Positions 46,731 to 57,729 of a stretch of DNA of 64,000 nucleotides are shown in pieces. The stretch covers positions 620,001 through 684,000 of the forward strand of contig LSAX01000010.1 in assembly GCA_001557505.1 (NCBI GenBank), written 5' to 3'. Position 1 is the stretch's first letter, and every line of letters starts with the position of its first letter. The translations under genes and the position numbers were made by a program. A model generated the notes under the pieces. It searched no databases and was not told where the DNA came from. It was given only the letters and a program-made list of their open reading frames with translations. The stretch is from Reticulascus tulasneorum. Taxonomy: Eukaryota; Ascomycota; Sordariomycetes; Glomerellales; Reticulascaceae.

Positions 46731-47852
46731 GTTCTCTTCCCGACCTTTCTCGGGCTGCGTCTGCCTCTTATTCCCTAAAATAAGATGCCGTTGTACAAAA
46801 GAGTTCAAGATCAACATGATTCGGTTCACTTGATAGCTTGGGACATTGTTCTCATCTTCCTGCTCTTGGCTGTCTCAAATTAGACTGCTTGGTGATGCTC
46901 ATGGTTACCCTCTCTACGAGCTTCAAACCCTGTCGGGATAGCTAATTTCTTCACTCAAGCGAGAGATTTACGTTCGTCCCAAATTCTCTCAGACTAATGC
47001 TATAAGTAGGCTCTTGCTGTTAATGCCAAGTGTACTAGTGGCGTTGGATGAGGATGGTTCATATGTCGTCTAAAGCTCTGCAACTGTACTAGTACATACT
47101 TTACCTAAAGAGTATTGGGACCCCACTTGAATAGGTACCTTAATCGAAGACGGGGGGGGATGGGAGTTTATGCTTACCTGTGCCGCACTCCGCCAGGTGA
47201 AAATAGAAACCTCGTCCTCACGAGCCATACTCTCCACCGATTTCTCATGCAACACAGGATAGTTCTTCGGATGAGAGGTAATGGAGTCCATTGCCTCAGT
47301 CGCTTTATTTCCGGCTTCATATTACTCCGACCGAACTGTTACGAATACCCTGTTCCACAGTGCGGGTTATGGTCCATTGGCATTTGGCATCTTCTGCGTT
47401 GTGGGTTTCAATTTTCCTCATGGCCGCACTTTTCCGTGTTGCATAGTTGAGAGAAATGCCGTCACTCACCTGGGCAATTGAAAATCTAGGAAAACCGGGA
47501 TGACACTCCTTCAGATGGGAATGGCATAGGAGAGTGGAACCGGCTTGCTCGAAGATATTTTGCGCTAGGGGGCCGTGGCCGTTCGGTGAGCGCCGTTTGA
47601 GGCAGGAATAGACTTTAATGTTAATAAAACATCAAGAGATACCAAGAATTGGCATGCGCTGCGCAAAGAGACGTGCGAGAGTACAATGTGAGCGGGGAGG
47701 AAGTACCGACAATGCCAAGCGAAGACAAGATCGACCGCATGCTTCAGCCTCATCAAACCATCCAGGAGAGGAACGCATGTGTCAACTACGAGAGCGGCCA
47801 TCTTCACCGTGGCCGCATTGTCCTCTAGCTTAGAACATGCTACCTCCCGGAG
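46731..47852. other. Intergenic region
   Basis: 3' flank of the channel gene plus about 0.9 kb with no accepted gene. A 199-codon minus-strand frame (47565-48164) lies antisense to the better plus-strand frame and was not accepted. Confidence 0.45.
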
Positions 47853-48224
47853 TTGGAGGATCAATATCGTGATCTCGCCGCTAGAACCGACATTGGTGAA
47901 GACAGTATTCTCGACAACAAGGAACTCTATGATTTCGGCCACGAGTGGGACAAGACTCGGCTCAGGTTTCCGGAACTTGCGGCAGGGTGGAAGATATGCT
48001 GGCCGGGAGAAGAGGACGAATGGAACAGTATCGAAGACGAGGCGGAGGGACTGGAGGGCGACGGCGCAATGGCCGCATTGCCAACGCCAGGAACAGCGGA
48101 CAGATGGCCGAGGAACCTGATCTATGTTGTGGATGAGGATGCTATTCGGGAAGGGCTTTATCAAGGTGAAGTGGTTGAATCAGTTTGGAGAATGTGTTTG
48201 GGCCAACAAAATCAGACCGGATGA
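47853..48224 (+). CDS. Hypothetical acidic protein fragment or last exon
   Basis: A 123-codon open stretch rich in Asp/Glu/Trp (ELYDFGHEWDKTRLRFPEL, GWKICWPGEEDEWNS). It has a far more protein-like composition than the opposite strand. The frame stays open upstream to about 47840, just after an AG that could be a splice acceptor, and the listed left end is a TTG, not an ATG. It may therefore be the 3' exon of a small gene whose first exon I could not place, or a gene remnant. No family was recognised. Confidence 0.3.
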   Translation: MEDQYRDLAARTDIGEDSILDNKELYDFGHEWDKTRLRFPELAAGWKICWPGEEDEWNSIEDEAEGLEGDGAMAALPTPGTADRWPRNLIYVVDEDAIREGLYQGEVVESVWRMCLGQQNQTG

Positions 48225-49028
48225 TACGTTCAGAAATGTTCGGAGCAATCTCTGACGACTGCATTTCGAACTACATCGAAGCAGCAGATTTGGGCGAGGT
48301 CCTTGCCTGATTGATCCCTCACAGATAGCAGGATGCCAGTGCTGTACAGTAGTAGCACAGGCTAAGGATGCAACAGCCCACAGATTCACTCCGTCTCCAC
48401 GTCTACTGTGTATCACGTGTAATATGGAATGATGCATGTAACATCCAACTCCGCTGACCGGGTCATCGCGGAACGTCATTTCCGTCACTTGACAGGACAT
48501 CCGCCCGCGGGGAACTTTGCAAGGCTAATAAAGAGCCCCAAGGCGCTACGCAGTCGACAAGGGGGCATTCAGAGTTGCTGAGGTGGGGATAGCGCGCCAG
48601 TCTTGAAACGAATTCTCGTAAAGATTAGTCAGCCCTTGCTGCATGCCAAGCGACATGACGGGGATTCGCTACTTGGTGGAAATCATGCGGATTAATCATC
48701 TTTTAGCAAAAAGTGGACGGCGGCTGAGCCCAAGCATTTGTCATTTCAAAACCCGGGACTTGAACTAGATTAGTTGCGACCATGCCTTAGTTCGCACCCA
48801 CAGCCAGTTTAGTGTCTTGTCTCTCCATTCCGAAGGCTACCGCAATCCTTCAAGATCGAACGCTATCCTGACTCACTATGAAGGGGCCGTTGAAGATGGA
48901 GTGGGTCTCCCCCCGAAGAACCGGGGATGGGTCCCCTATTATCCTGCAACCCCCCTCCACAATAATCGATCAATAAGTAAAGCACCAGCCCGGAAAACAC
49001 CAACATCCACAATTACCGGATATGGGAA
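48225..49028. other. Intergenic region
   Basis: Upstream region of the transcription-factor-like gene; no gene or repeat was recognised. Confidence 0.5.
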
Positions 49029-50878
49029 ATGGCGCAAAAGTACGAATTCTTCGTTTCCAGCGGCGCGCCAACGCCTGCCAACAAGGCTGCACGTAGCCAT
49101 GCTATGAAGACGGCGCTCGAGCTCCGTTCAAGAACCAGATCTGGCGAAACGGAGCCGCGCACCGGCCCGACGAGCTCGGAACGAACAGTACGGTTGAAGG
49201 ATGGCTTGAAGGGGAAGTTCAGACTCACTACCGATGCTTCTTCGAAGGCGAAGTCGAAAAAGGCCCAATTCAAGCCCAAGCGCGATGTGGGCAAGACTCT
49301 CGAATATGCCGGTAGCGACCAGAGCGGCACTGAGCAGTCGGCGCTATCGTCTCCCGCGCTCACAGGCCAGCACGAGCGTGAAGGTCTCATACCAAGTAGC
49401 TCGCCGGTTCGAGAAATATGCAGCCTCGGGAGTGAGTATATCGACCCCTTTGGGACGTTACCCATCCCTGGAAGTAGAATGATCGACGCGCTGGTGAAAC
49501 ATTGTAGGTGTACATAAAGGCCGCCATGTCTCTTCGATGACGTCTAACCCTCCTTACTAGTGATGGTGCACTTCGATATAACTACCACATCTGTTCCGAT
49601 GGCGAAGACCTGGTTCGGAGGATTCGCCATGACCGAGCCTTTGCTGATGCGCGTGACGCTCTCCATGGCAGCAACATCTTGCGCTCTAAGCTATCCGTCT
49701 ATCAGTCCGATGCTCAGGGAGGAAGGATGGAGGTTAAAGGGTGAAGCAATCCAAGACATCAATGCCAAGATACAGGGAAATGATGTTTCCGAAGTCGAGA
49801 TTGTGGGGATATCGTACCTTGCAAACACAGCTGTGAGTTCCAGTCCTACACTGCAAGATGACGCCCGTCGACTTGGCTCAAAATAAACTTGAAGTTTGTG
49901 GTCCGAAACCGGACGGAGCCCAGGTGAACCGTGTTGTACTGACATCCATTCAGGCCCTCGATGGCAACTTCGAGGAAGCAGACATGCATCTCCGGGGAAT
50001 GGAAAGACTTATTGAACTCAGGGGCGGTGTGGAAACCATTCAACAATACCAAATCGGGCGCTTCGTGAACTGGTAAGACCACTTTGTGGGATTCAGGGGC
50101 CTTCATAAAACTGACAGCTTCTAGGGCGGATATTCACGTAGCTGCCTGGTACGGGAGGAGGGCTTTATTGCCACTCCACCATGGGATTGAGAAAGCAGTA
50201 CTTCCTCTAGCTGTACTGGAAGAAGCAGATACGCCGTGCCTAGCGCATCTAGCAGATCTGGGGCCAGATTCGGAAATTGTCACGACCGTTCTCCTATTCA
50301 TGCGCCAAAGAATAGCAGCGACGAAATTAGGGGCGGATGATCCAACGAGTCTTCAGAGCGTCCGAACAATCCTAAATGTGACCGACATCTGCATCCTGGA
50401 GCGCATAGAAGAGGAACCCGTTACCTCGGAACAGCATTGCATCAAAGTACTCTTGCTAGCCTGCCACCTTTTCTTATACGCCGGCTTGAGGGACATGCCG
50501 TGGGGGGGCCAGCTGGTGCAGAAGATGCTCGGAAGGTTGCAATTGGCTCTCGAGACGCTGGAGGACCATATGGCGGTATGGAACCATCACCTCCCGGCGC
50601 TATTATGGGTTTTATTCGTCGGGACGACGGTCACCGATGATTCTACGGACGGTAGGGGGATATTCTTCATTCCACGACTTGACCTGGTGTGTCAAACCGT
50701 GTGCAGGAACCAGGTTGATTTTGAGCAGCATATGAGGTCTATGGTCTGGGATGGGATGTTCGGTAAGGATGTTATTCACAGGTACTGGAATGAGGGCATG
50801 ACTTGGCATATTCACGATACAGAGAACTCGGGTCCCAGACCTGCTCTAGGGGTGGGACGAGAGATACGGATGCATTAG
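49029..50878 (+). CDS. Fungal-specific transcription factor-like protein lacking Zn cluster (DUF3468 type)
   Basis: Exons 49029-49503, 49561-49832, 49954-50072 and 50125-50878 give 539 aa. The N terminus (KYEFFVSSGAPTPANKAARSHAM) matches the FVxxxxP...RSHxM opening common to fungal proteins with a Fungal_trans_2/DUF3468 regulatory domain but no DNA-binding zinc cluster. A basic linker (KSKKAQFKPKRD) follows, then the helical domain from about residue 145: SEYIDPFGTLPI, YLANTA joined to ALDGNFEEADMHLRGMERLIELRGG, and the HHLPALLWVLFVG region. Intron 2 (121 nt) ends after a consensus CTGAC branch. It may act as a co-regulator or respond to a partner. Such genes are numerous in Sordariomycetes and mostly uncharacterised. 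Confidence 0.85.
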
Positions 50879-51681
50879 ACCATGGATCCTTCAAAAAGGG
50901 GGCGACCAATCTCAACTCCCGCGGAGTATCAGAGGTCACAAAACAATTAAAGAAATTACAAAATGAACACAAACATCAGCAAGGACAGGCAACCCCGGAA
51001 GACATGATCCCCATGGTTCCCTATTTTCCTTTCTTGGCATTTAATGGCAAAGCACAGCATACAGTCATCGACAAGGGTCTTAGTGAGAGAGAAAACGCGG
51101 CAACTTTTTTTTCAGCCTCCCATGGCTATTGCTGACTGGTCTATTAAAACACGACGAAGCAATGGCACGGCCCGCTCACTCAGCCTAGCCTTATGTAACA
51201 TCCAACGTCATCGTGCGGCGTCAGCGGTTCGTAAAACTAATTAGGCAGAGAGGATATTTCGTATCCGGTGGCAGTGACGGGCAACCCGAGGCATAAAGTT
51301 TTTTCCATCTCCGCGGGAAGGATGTGAGCTTTGATTTGCGCCTGGCCGTGAAGATGAATCTGGTAGCAACTGGCTTCTCCACCCGTTCGACTGCTGCTTG
51401 ACTACATTCCTCTCGCTGAGTTCCCACCTGGTCAGGCAAGCGCCACGATACTACTCCTAGTAGCCGCAAGCGCCAATTCTCAAAGCACCGAGCCGAGGGA
51501 CCGAGCCGAGGGAGCGGAATATGTTCCTCGGGCATATCGCTGTCTGGCCTGGAAGACGAAGCCTCTTCGGAGCCTCTTATGGGAGGTGACGGGCGAAACC
51601 GGCGTCAAAAGATAAAGCCCGTGATTCATGAATCCGTCCACATGAACACGAGCTGCGGATCAGTTATCACACTCATATTGA
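50879..51681. other. Convergent intergenic region
   Basis: No gene was recognised. A 13-bp direct repeat (CCGAGCCGAGGGA, two adjacent copies at 51488-51513) is the only structure noticed. Confidence 0.5.
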
Positions 51682-52822
51682 TCATCCCTCCGCGGAACCT
51701 TCTTCGCTGCGGTCGAGTAGTTCGCGCGCGGAGATAAACCCTGAACTAGACGACGACCCTGCTACAATTAGAGCCACACCGGTATCGCTGGGTCGACTGT
51801 AACCCAGCTTCGGATAGGGAAATGGGTAGTTCCCATGCGAGTCCGTGACCCAATAAGGGTAATCCGGGTCCTTGTCCACCAGTCAGTGGGTGGCAAAGCG
51901 GTGTAACCTGATCAAACTCACGATGGCAGATTTGCTCATGTTGATCTGTAAGTTCCTGGCCTCTTGGAACCACTCACTTTGAGGCAAATGCCGGCGCTCA
52001 CACCAGGTACATCTTGGTACGGTCTCTTCCGGGACAGTAGCGCCACATATGCACCAGAACTGGACGACGAATCGGTTAGCGAAACTGTCACCTCTGAAGG
52101 ACAAGATGACCTACAGCACGCGAATGCTGATGATCCATCATAATCTTGGTGATTTGCTGTGGATAATCATCGTTATCTAGATCATTTCTCGGTGCGTAAC
52201 CGCCTTCAAATTCGGTGTGTTGGCGGTAATATTCTCTCGTGAATCGCCGCTCATCCCGGACGCACTTCTCGCAGATCCATCTGGTAACACTATCGCAATC
52301 GCACAGTTCGTTGAGAAACCGACCACGCAGCTCCTCTTCCTTCTCTGCATCACACTTTTTGCAGAAACACATCACATTCTCGCTCTGCCAAGGGCCGTTG
52401 AGATGAGGACGCCGGCTGGAGTAAGACGATGGGTATTGGATGCGTTCATAGCTTCGACACTCCTCGCAAACATTGATGCCGCATTTCCGGCAAGGAAGAG
52501 CCATGGCAGCATCGCATTTCACATTCCACAAGCGTACCTCGATAGGTTCGTCGTCAAATATCTCGCGCTCGGTCCCACAATCGTAGGCGAAGTCATCGAC
52601 TTTGGCGTTCTGGCGTGCTGCGAGGCCGTGGCCATCGCAGAGGCATTGCTGGCGGAGCTTGGCGAAAATGGGCCGCGAGGCCAGAATATGAGAGAAGTAC
52701 GTGCGATTAGTGAGTGCGAGGTGGAACAGGTCCAGAGTTGATACTTGCGAAGCGAGCGTAGTGAGAATTGGGTAGGACGAGATGAGACTCGTGAGTGTGG
52801 GATTTGAGGTTATCTCCGCCAT
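51682..52822 (-). CDS. F-box-like cysteine-rich (zinc-binding) protein
   Basis: Exons 52115-52822, 51922-52059 and 51682-51870 give 344 aa. The N terminus (SLISSYPILTTLASQVSTLDLFHLALTNRTYFSHIL) resembles a degenerate F-box. Three Cys clusters follow and probably bind zinc: CRKCGINVCEEC, CFCKKC with CDCDSVTRWICEKC, and, across intron 1, WCICGATVPEETVPRCTWC. The arrangement is typical of a large family of uncharacterised Pezizomycotina F-box/zinc proteins. Intron 2 (51871-51921) has a CTGAC branch 10 nt before the acceptor. The C-terminal exon is Ser-rich and less conserved-looking, so its inclusion is less certain. Possible role: an SCF-type adaptor. Confidence 0.8.
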
Positions 52823-53743
52823 GATGATATACCAGATGGAAGTTTAATCGGCGCTGAAGAAAAGACATCCAACAAGACATTCAATCGGTCATAGCAATTC
52901 GAATTAGTGCATTGTATTTCACCAGCCAATTTTATAGTAAGACAAACGGAACTATCGTCTGACTTATTCGGTGTGGGGAGGATTGCCGTCGAAGGCGAAG
53001 GAACCTGGTGCCTGGTCTGGAGGGCATTTCATCCCCCCGCACGGCCTTGCCAGGTGTTAATGTAACCGGGAAGCCGAGCAATGCCCCGAAAGAGTCGAAC
53101 GGCCTAATCGGAGTGTATCTTGGACTTTGCCAAGATCCTGTGATCACGTTTTCTCCAATGCCATAGCTTTTGGTAACCCTCCAATATATTAGCATGGGCG
53201 GCCAAGGTCTGAAGAATCGTCTTGTATGCCGACGACGCAGCTTAAATGAAGACGTTAGGACGGATGGCCAACTGGAACACAAAAAGCGAAAAACGGATCT
53301 GAATTAGCGCTGTAAGTTAGGAATCGAAATCAACTTCAGTCCTGTAAGTTATATAGTACCCTTCAATACCCCACTTTGGATCTTCAGTGGACAATGGGGC
53401 TTGGCATCGTCAGTGACAGCAGCCAATGGGCGCTGGAAGCATCAGGACTCGCTGGTTTCATCCGCTGTCGGCTGCGGCCTAGTTCAATTAGGATTAGGAA
53501 TGATCCAAACTGGGTGGGGACCTTGACGGCCACCCACTGCACCCACCCTCTTACGCCATTCACTGATGACGTCCTGAGCTCCAACCTTATCGCAACATCA
53601 TCTTAGCTTCCTACAATCCATTCTTTCCATTCACTCCCCTTCTTCTTTTCTATCAATAGTATCTTTCCTAATCACCATGCATCGCTCAAACCCGTAGTCT
53701 TTTACCGGAGCCCCCATTTTCCCTTCGGTTGTCCCCATTCAAC
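52823..53743. promoter_or_regulatory. Divergent region upstream of F-box-like and atg17 genes
   Basis: About 0.9 kb. The 100 nt before atg17 are strongly pyrimidine-rich (CTTCTTCTTTTCTATC), a common fungal core-promoter feature. No further gene was recognised. Confidence 0.45.
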
Positions 53744-55351
53744 ATGGCCACCTCACCCTCCCAGAAGTCGAGCCGAAGCGCAGCCTCGTCCACCTCCGTC
53801 AGCCGAGAGTCATTGAAGCATTCCAAAGGAGACCAGCATGCATCGGCCACTGACTCAGTGCCGGTGGAGACGCTCGTCGAGCATTTGCTGGCCGCCAAGA
53901 GGTCGCTATCCTCCATGACCCTCGTCCTCCGCGCCAACGACATTGCCACCGATGCGAGGCAATCCCACGAAGAAGCCGTCATCCTCTACGCACAGAGCCA
54001 GTTTCTCCAGCGGGGCATCTCAGAGCAGCTGCACCTTTTGATGCGTGTGCGTCGCAGTCTCAAGCGTACCTACGATGCCGGGAAGCGCGACTTCAAGAAC
54101 CTGGTCAAGACGATGGACGCCACAAACGAGAAGCTGCAAAACACAATTGACATGCTGCGAGGCACCACCGTCGAGCCTGTTTTTCGACCTGCGGGCGAGG
54201 AGCCGCGGAACTTGATGGATTTTGTAGATGAGAAGAGCGTACATGTGATGGTCGACGCGTTGAAGAAGAGCCTTGGAGAACTACAGGTTGGCCGTCTCTG
54301 CCGGCATCTGTATCACATCCCCTTGCTTACTCTAGTTTCCATGCAGGCAATCCAACAGTCCTTTGACGGCGACCTCCTACGATTCGACAAAGATGTCCGC
54401 ACACTCAAGAAATCCATGGCTTCGTCTCCGTCGCCGCCATCGCCGTCCGCCTCGTCGGCTTACGAACCCCTTCCCGAACTCCTCGTCTCGCTCCTCGACC
54501 ATTCTCACTGCATGGCCCAACTCCTCACATCTCTCACAAAACATTTCGACTTGTGCGTCACGGCGGTTCGCACAACCGAAGGTGGAGCTGCTCTTGCCCG
54601 GCGTAGGGCTGCCGAAGTAACGCAGTCTCAAGACGGCGATGGCGTCTCAATATCTGGCGTGATAGCAGATCAGGAGTCACACATGCCAGACCTGGAGCCG
54701 ATAACCTCGCAAGACCGTGCCGATATGCTCGACATCGTCGTTAGTGATGCCTCGGAGGTGGAAAGCGTGATCCAAGAGATCAATGAAAGATTAGCTGCCA
54801 TGGAAAGTGAGTTTGGCTCGCTCTCAGACCAAACCGGGCAGATCAAAGCCTCGTATATCGGCACGCTGGACGCATTCCGCGCATTGGAAGATATGGGCTC
54901 GCGAGTTGCGAGTTACATTGCCGCGGAGGCAGAGTTCCTTCAGAGATGGGAGGATGAGAAGTATACCATATACGGCAAACTTGCCGAGATGAATGACCTG
55001 AGGGATTTCTATGAAGGCTATGTCGACGCGTACGACAACTTGATACTAGAGGTCGAAAGACGACGCAATGTGGAAGACAAGATTCAGGGCATCTGGCGCA
55101 AAGCAAGGGAGAATGTGGAGAAGCTCATTGATAACGATAAGAGGGAGCGGGAAGGCTTCCGCCAAGACATCGCCGAGTTTATACCAACGGATTTGTGGCC
55201 CGGCATGGATGTTGGGATGAAGCGATGGGAGCTTACTGCAGCTCGCGGCGATGACGCGGACGATGAAACCGTGCACAGAAGCACCCCCGCCCTAGAAAAG
55301 AGTGTCATTGAGGCTGCCAGAGACAGGCTGGAAAGGAGCCAAGCACGATAG
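53744..55351 (+). CDS. atg17: Autophagy scaffold protein Atg17
   Basis: Exons 53744-54286 and 54347-55351 give 515 aa. The protein is almost entirely helical, with the Atg17 hallmarks VETLVEHLLAAKRSLSSMTLVLRANDIATDAR near the N terminus and, after about residue 330, ESEFGSLSDQTGQIKASYIGTLDAFRALEDMGSRVASYI. It ends in KIQGIWRKARENVEKLIDND and FIPTDLWPGMDVG. Atg17 dimerises into a crescent and organises the Atg1 kinase complex at the pre-autophagosomal structure on starvation. The 60-nt intron (54287-54346) has a weak GTTGGC donor and is stop-free and frame-preserving. I splice it out because the joined LGELQ-AIQQSFDGDL matches the helical heptad pattern better, but retention would give a 535-aa form. 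Confidence 0.92.
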   Translation: MATSPSQKSSRSAASSTSVSRESLKHSKGDQHASATDSVPVETLVEHLLAAKRSLSSMTLVLRANDIATDARQSHEEAVILYAQSQFLQRGISEQLHLLMRVRRSLKRTYDAGKRDFKNLVKTMDATNEKLQNTIDMLRGTTVEPVFRPAGEEPRNLMDFVDEKSVHVMVDALKKSLGELQVGRLCRHLYHIPLLTLVSMQAIQQSFDGDLLRFDKDVRTLKKSMASSPSPPSPSASSAYEPLPELLVSLLDHSHCMAQLLTSLTKHFDLCVTAVRTTEGGAALARRRAAEVTQSQDGDGVSISGVIADQESHMPDLEPITSQDRADMLDIVVSDASEVESVIQEINERLAAMESEFGSLSDQTGQIKASYIGTLDAFRALEDMGSRVASYIAAEAEFLQRWEDEKYTIYGKLAEMNDLRDFYEGYVDAYDNLILEVERRRNVEDKIQGIWRKARENVEKLIDNDKREREGFRQDIAEFIPTDLWPGMDVGMKRWELTAARGDDADDETVHRSTPALEKSVIEAARDRLERSQAR

Positions 55352-55969
55352 GGTCGCGTGCGGCGTCAGCATCTCAGGAATAGGCACGGTTATGGTTTTG
55401 GCGTTGGTAGATTCAAGGTTGGCACTTCGGGAGGGTAAGGCATGGAAGTCGCGGCGTTTGAGTACTTATTTGGGTGGACTTTATCTCAATCATTTCAAAT
55501 TGTACGCTGAAGGCGGATCAAGGCGAACGTTTCATTATTGTGTCTATCATTTCACAAAGAATGTCAATATTAGTGTGGAATATCGAATCATCGTCCTGTT
55601 TTCGTCCTCTCTTTTCTGAAGCCTGTGGCTATTCATTCGGTGTCTCTGTGTCTCCATGAACAAAGGCTATGTAGGGTTCAAAAATCCAGCATATCGAGTG
55701 TAGAGGAGTTCAGGGATGGAGTTTGGTTATTCAATCGTGAAAGGGGGCGGTAGCCAAATGTCATGTGTTGACTGCCTGCTTAAGTAAAGGCTGTAATGAG
55801 CATAGCTATTGTTAATCTTCTCGCTGATTCAATCACTATACCAATGACAGAATGGAGCAAGCCGTACTTGGCTTTTTGAGATTAGATATGTAGTTGCAAG
55901 GGTCTGACATGGACATGTAGATCTAGTATCCTACATAAACACCCTTTCCACCGCATAAGCATCCTGTCT
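55352..55969. other. Convergent intergenic region
   Basis: 3' flanks of atg17 and the two-TM protein gene; nothing else was recognised. Confidence 0.55.
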
Positions 55970-57019
55970 TTAGCCACGAGTGTCGCTTAAATCTCTCAAT
56001 TCCACTCCGTCACAAACACTCAGTCGCTTATACTTCGTCCAGCACTTGCAAATCTGGCTATGCCGGTATCCAGGAATCGCCAGTAGCAAACCAAAAGCGG
56101 CGACCACGTAGGCTCCTACGGTGAACCCGCCCGATACATCCTCATGAGCAATGGACCACCATAGAGCCAGCGCCAGGCTGGCGCCGATACCAGTAACAGA
56201 AAGCCCGATGAGAATGTAGCACATGGGAACGAAACAATCTTTATCCCCTGCTCTCATCGGGCGCACAGGCCCAAACTGGTCGTCCGCGTCCCTGGTTATC
56301 TGCCACAAATCCTCAACCCCTGAGCCTATTAGCGCACTTTGCAGTTCTGGGGAGTCGAACTGCCTGGCCATGCTATTGATGTCGCGGGGTCCCAGAAGGT
56401 TTCTCTCTAGAGGTGTGATTACAGTTGCGATGCACGAGACGAAACGCGTGAACTCAATCGAACTTGCATGATAAGCTCGATAGGATCTGAGTAGTTGGTC
56501 ATTGGTATCCGAGGAGCTCGACGGGCTGAGTAGCACGGGCACTCTCGTTGTAAACGGATTCTCGTCTGTGAGCAAGCCAGCCCATCGTGACGAGAAAGCA
56601 TCGTTGGCGGGCTGCCCTTCTGACAGTGATAGGGCCGAGATATGTGCAGCGAGGTGAGCCCAAACCAGCCACGTGAGTCGTCGCAAGTTGATAATTTCAC
56701 TACGCATTTGGAGCAGTTTCGGGATCACTGTCATCGGTCTCTGCTCATCCAATGGGACTACTCGACGCAGTTCTATGACCCTCAGATCAATACTCAGGAT
56801 GCTGCATAGACTGTCAGGAGAAAGCAACTGCTGTGCTAGTTCACGGTTGTTCCGCAACCGAGGTAACAGACGACTAAGGAAGATGAGGCCATTCTCGAGT
56901 GCTGCTAGTTCTCTTGGAAGATTCTCGATTGCTTCAACTTGCAAGTAATTGCCGAACGAAGAACCAAATGTGATAGCAGTAGCCGCTAGAGCTATGCCGA
57001 TAGCCTCCAAGCCTGACAT
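55970..57019 (-). CDS. Hypothetical protein with STAND-like N terminus and C-terminal membrane helices
   Basis: A single exon of 349 aa. The start MSGLEAIGIALAATAITFGSSFGNYL resembles the opening of fungal STAND/NLR-associated N-terminal domains (MSGLEVIGIA-type), with a hydrophobic first helix. Residues about 30-235 are helical with many Leu and Arg (ELAALENGLIFLSRLLPRLRNNREL). Two hydrophobic segments at about 270-292 and 300-322 are probably transmembrane, followed by a short cytosolic tail with CKCWTKYKR. There is no NACHT or NB-ARC domain and no repeat, so it is not a full NLR. Function unknown; the resemblance is inference from pattern only. Confidence 0.7.
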   Translation of the reverse strand: MSGLEAIGIALAATAITFGSSFGNYLQVEAIENLPRELAALENGLIFLSRLLPRLRNNRELAQQLLSPDSLCSILSIDLRVIELRRVVPLDEQRPMTVIPKLLQMRSEIINLRRLTWLVWAHLAAHISALSLSEGQPANDAFSSRWAGLLTDENPFTTRVPVLLSPSSSSDTNDQLLRSYRAYHASSIEFTRFVSCIATVITPLERNLLGPRDINSMARQFDSPELQSALIGSGVEDLWQITRDADDQFGPVRPMRAGDKDCFVPMCYILIGLSVTGIGASLALALWWSIAHEDVSGGFTVGAYVVAAFGLLLAIPGYRHSQICKCWTKYKRLSVCDGVELRDLSDTRG

Positions 57020-57729
57020 GGGGAGCGCAGGTAGATCCCGGGACCAAGGATTGATTCAGAGGACGTGAGGCTCGACGATAGCGACATGAGCAGAGTTAAG
57101 TCGGCCACAAAATGTATCAAGTCACGTGGGTATCGAGCCTCGTCCTTTTGACATATCTGTGTAACCATGTCTCCAACAAGAACAATGTCCTCTCATTCAG
57201 TAGCAAAGCTTCTTTGGACTTCGGCTTGTGCATTGTTTTCTCGAACGTATAGCTGTGAGCTTATATATCGAATCTCAAATACCGTGATGTTTTCTGGAAT
57301 CTTAACATAGCCTGACTTCCAACCCAGCCCAAGCAGCTTACCTACGGACGTTCTGGCGGGAGAGAAAATTGGTTGCAGCAGTCACCCCCACCACGGGCCC
57401 TCACCGAGCTGGGGTTACACCGGGACCGTCAAGCTTTTCCACGTGACTCGGTAATCGACGCGTTATCCCTGTAAATAAACCCTGTCCAGCTGGGACCGCT
57501 TGCAAATCATCTCCCAAATAGCCAATGACGTACAAGACCATGCACGAGCACTGTAAACTAAGCCTAAGTCGGCTCGATAGCTCGATCGCCAAATTGCCCC
57601 GAGCGTTCGAAACCACTCTCCTCATACTCGTAGGCCCGCATGCTTCCCTTATTTTTTTCTTGCGTTTCTACAACAACCCGACGCCGAAGATCGCATCGAT
57701 CGACATCCGTCAACAGCGCCGTATAAAAT
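57020..57729. promoter_or_regulatory. Divergent region upstream of the two-TM protein and pns1 genes
   Basis: About 0.7 kb. An A-rich TATA-like GTATAAAATATGG sits directly at the pns1 start. No other gene was recognised. Confidence 0.4.

Noticed and set aside
47565..48164. 199-codon minus-strand open frame
   Set aside because: Largely antisense to the more protein-like acidic frame at 47853-48224; it shows no motif or initiation context.
52932..53282. 116-codon minus-strand frame
   Set aside because: Arg/Pro/Ser-rich random-like composition, no motif; it lies in the divergent promoter region before atg17.
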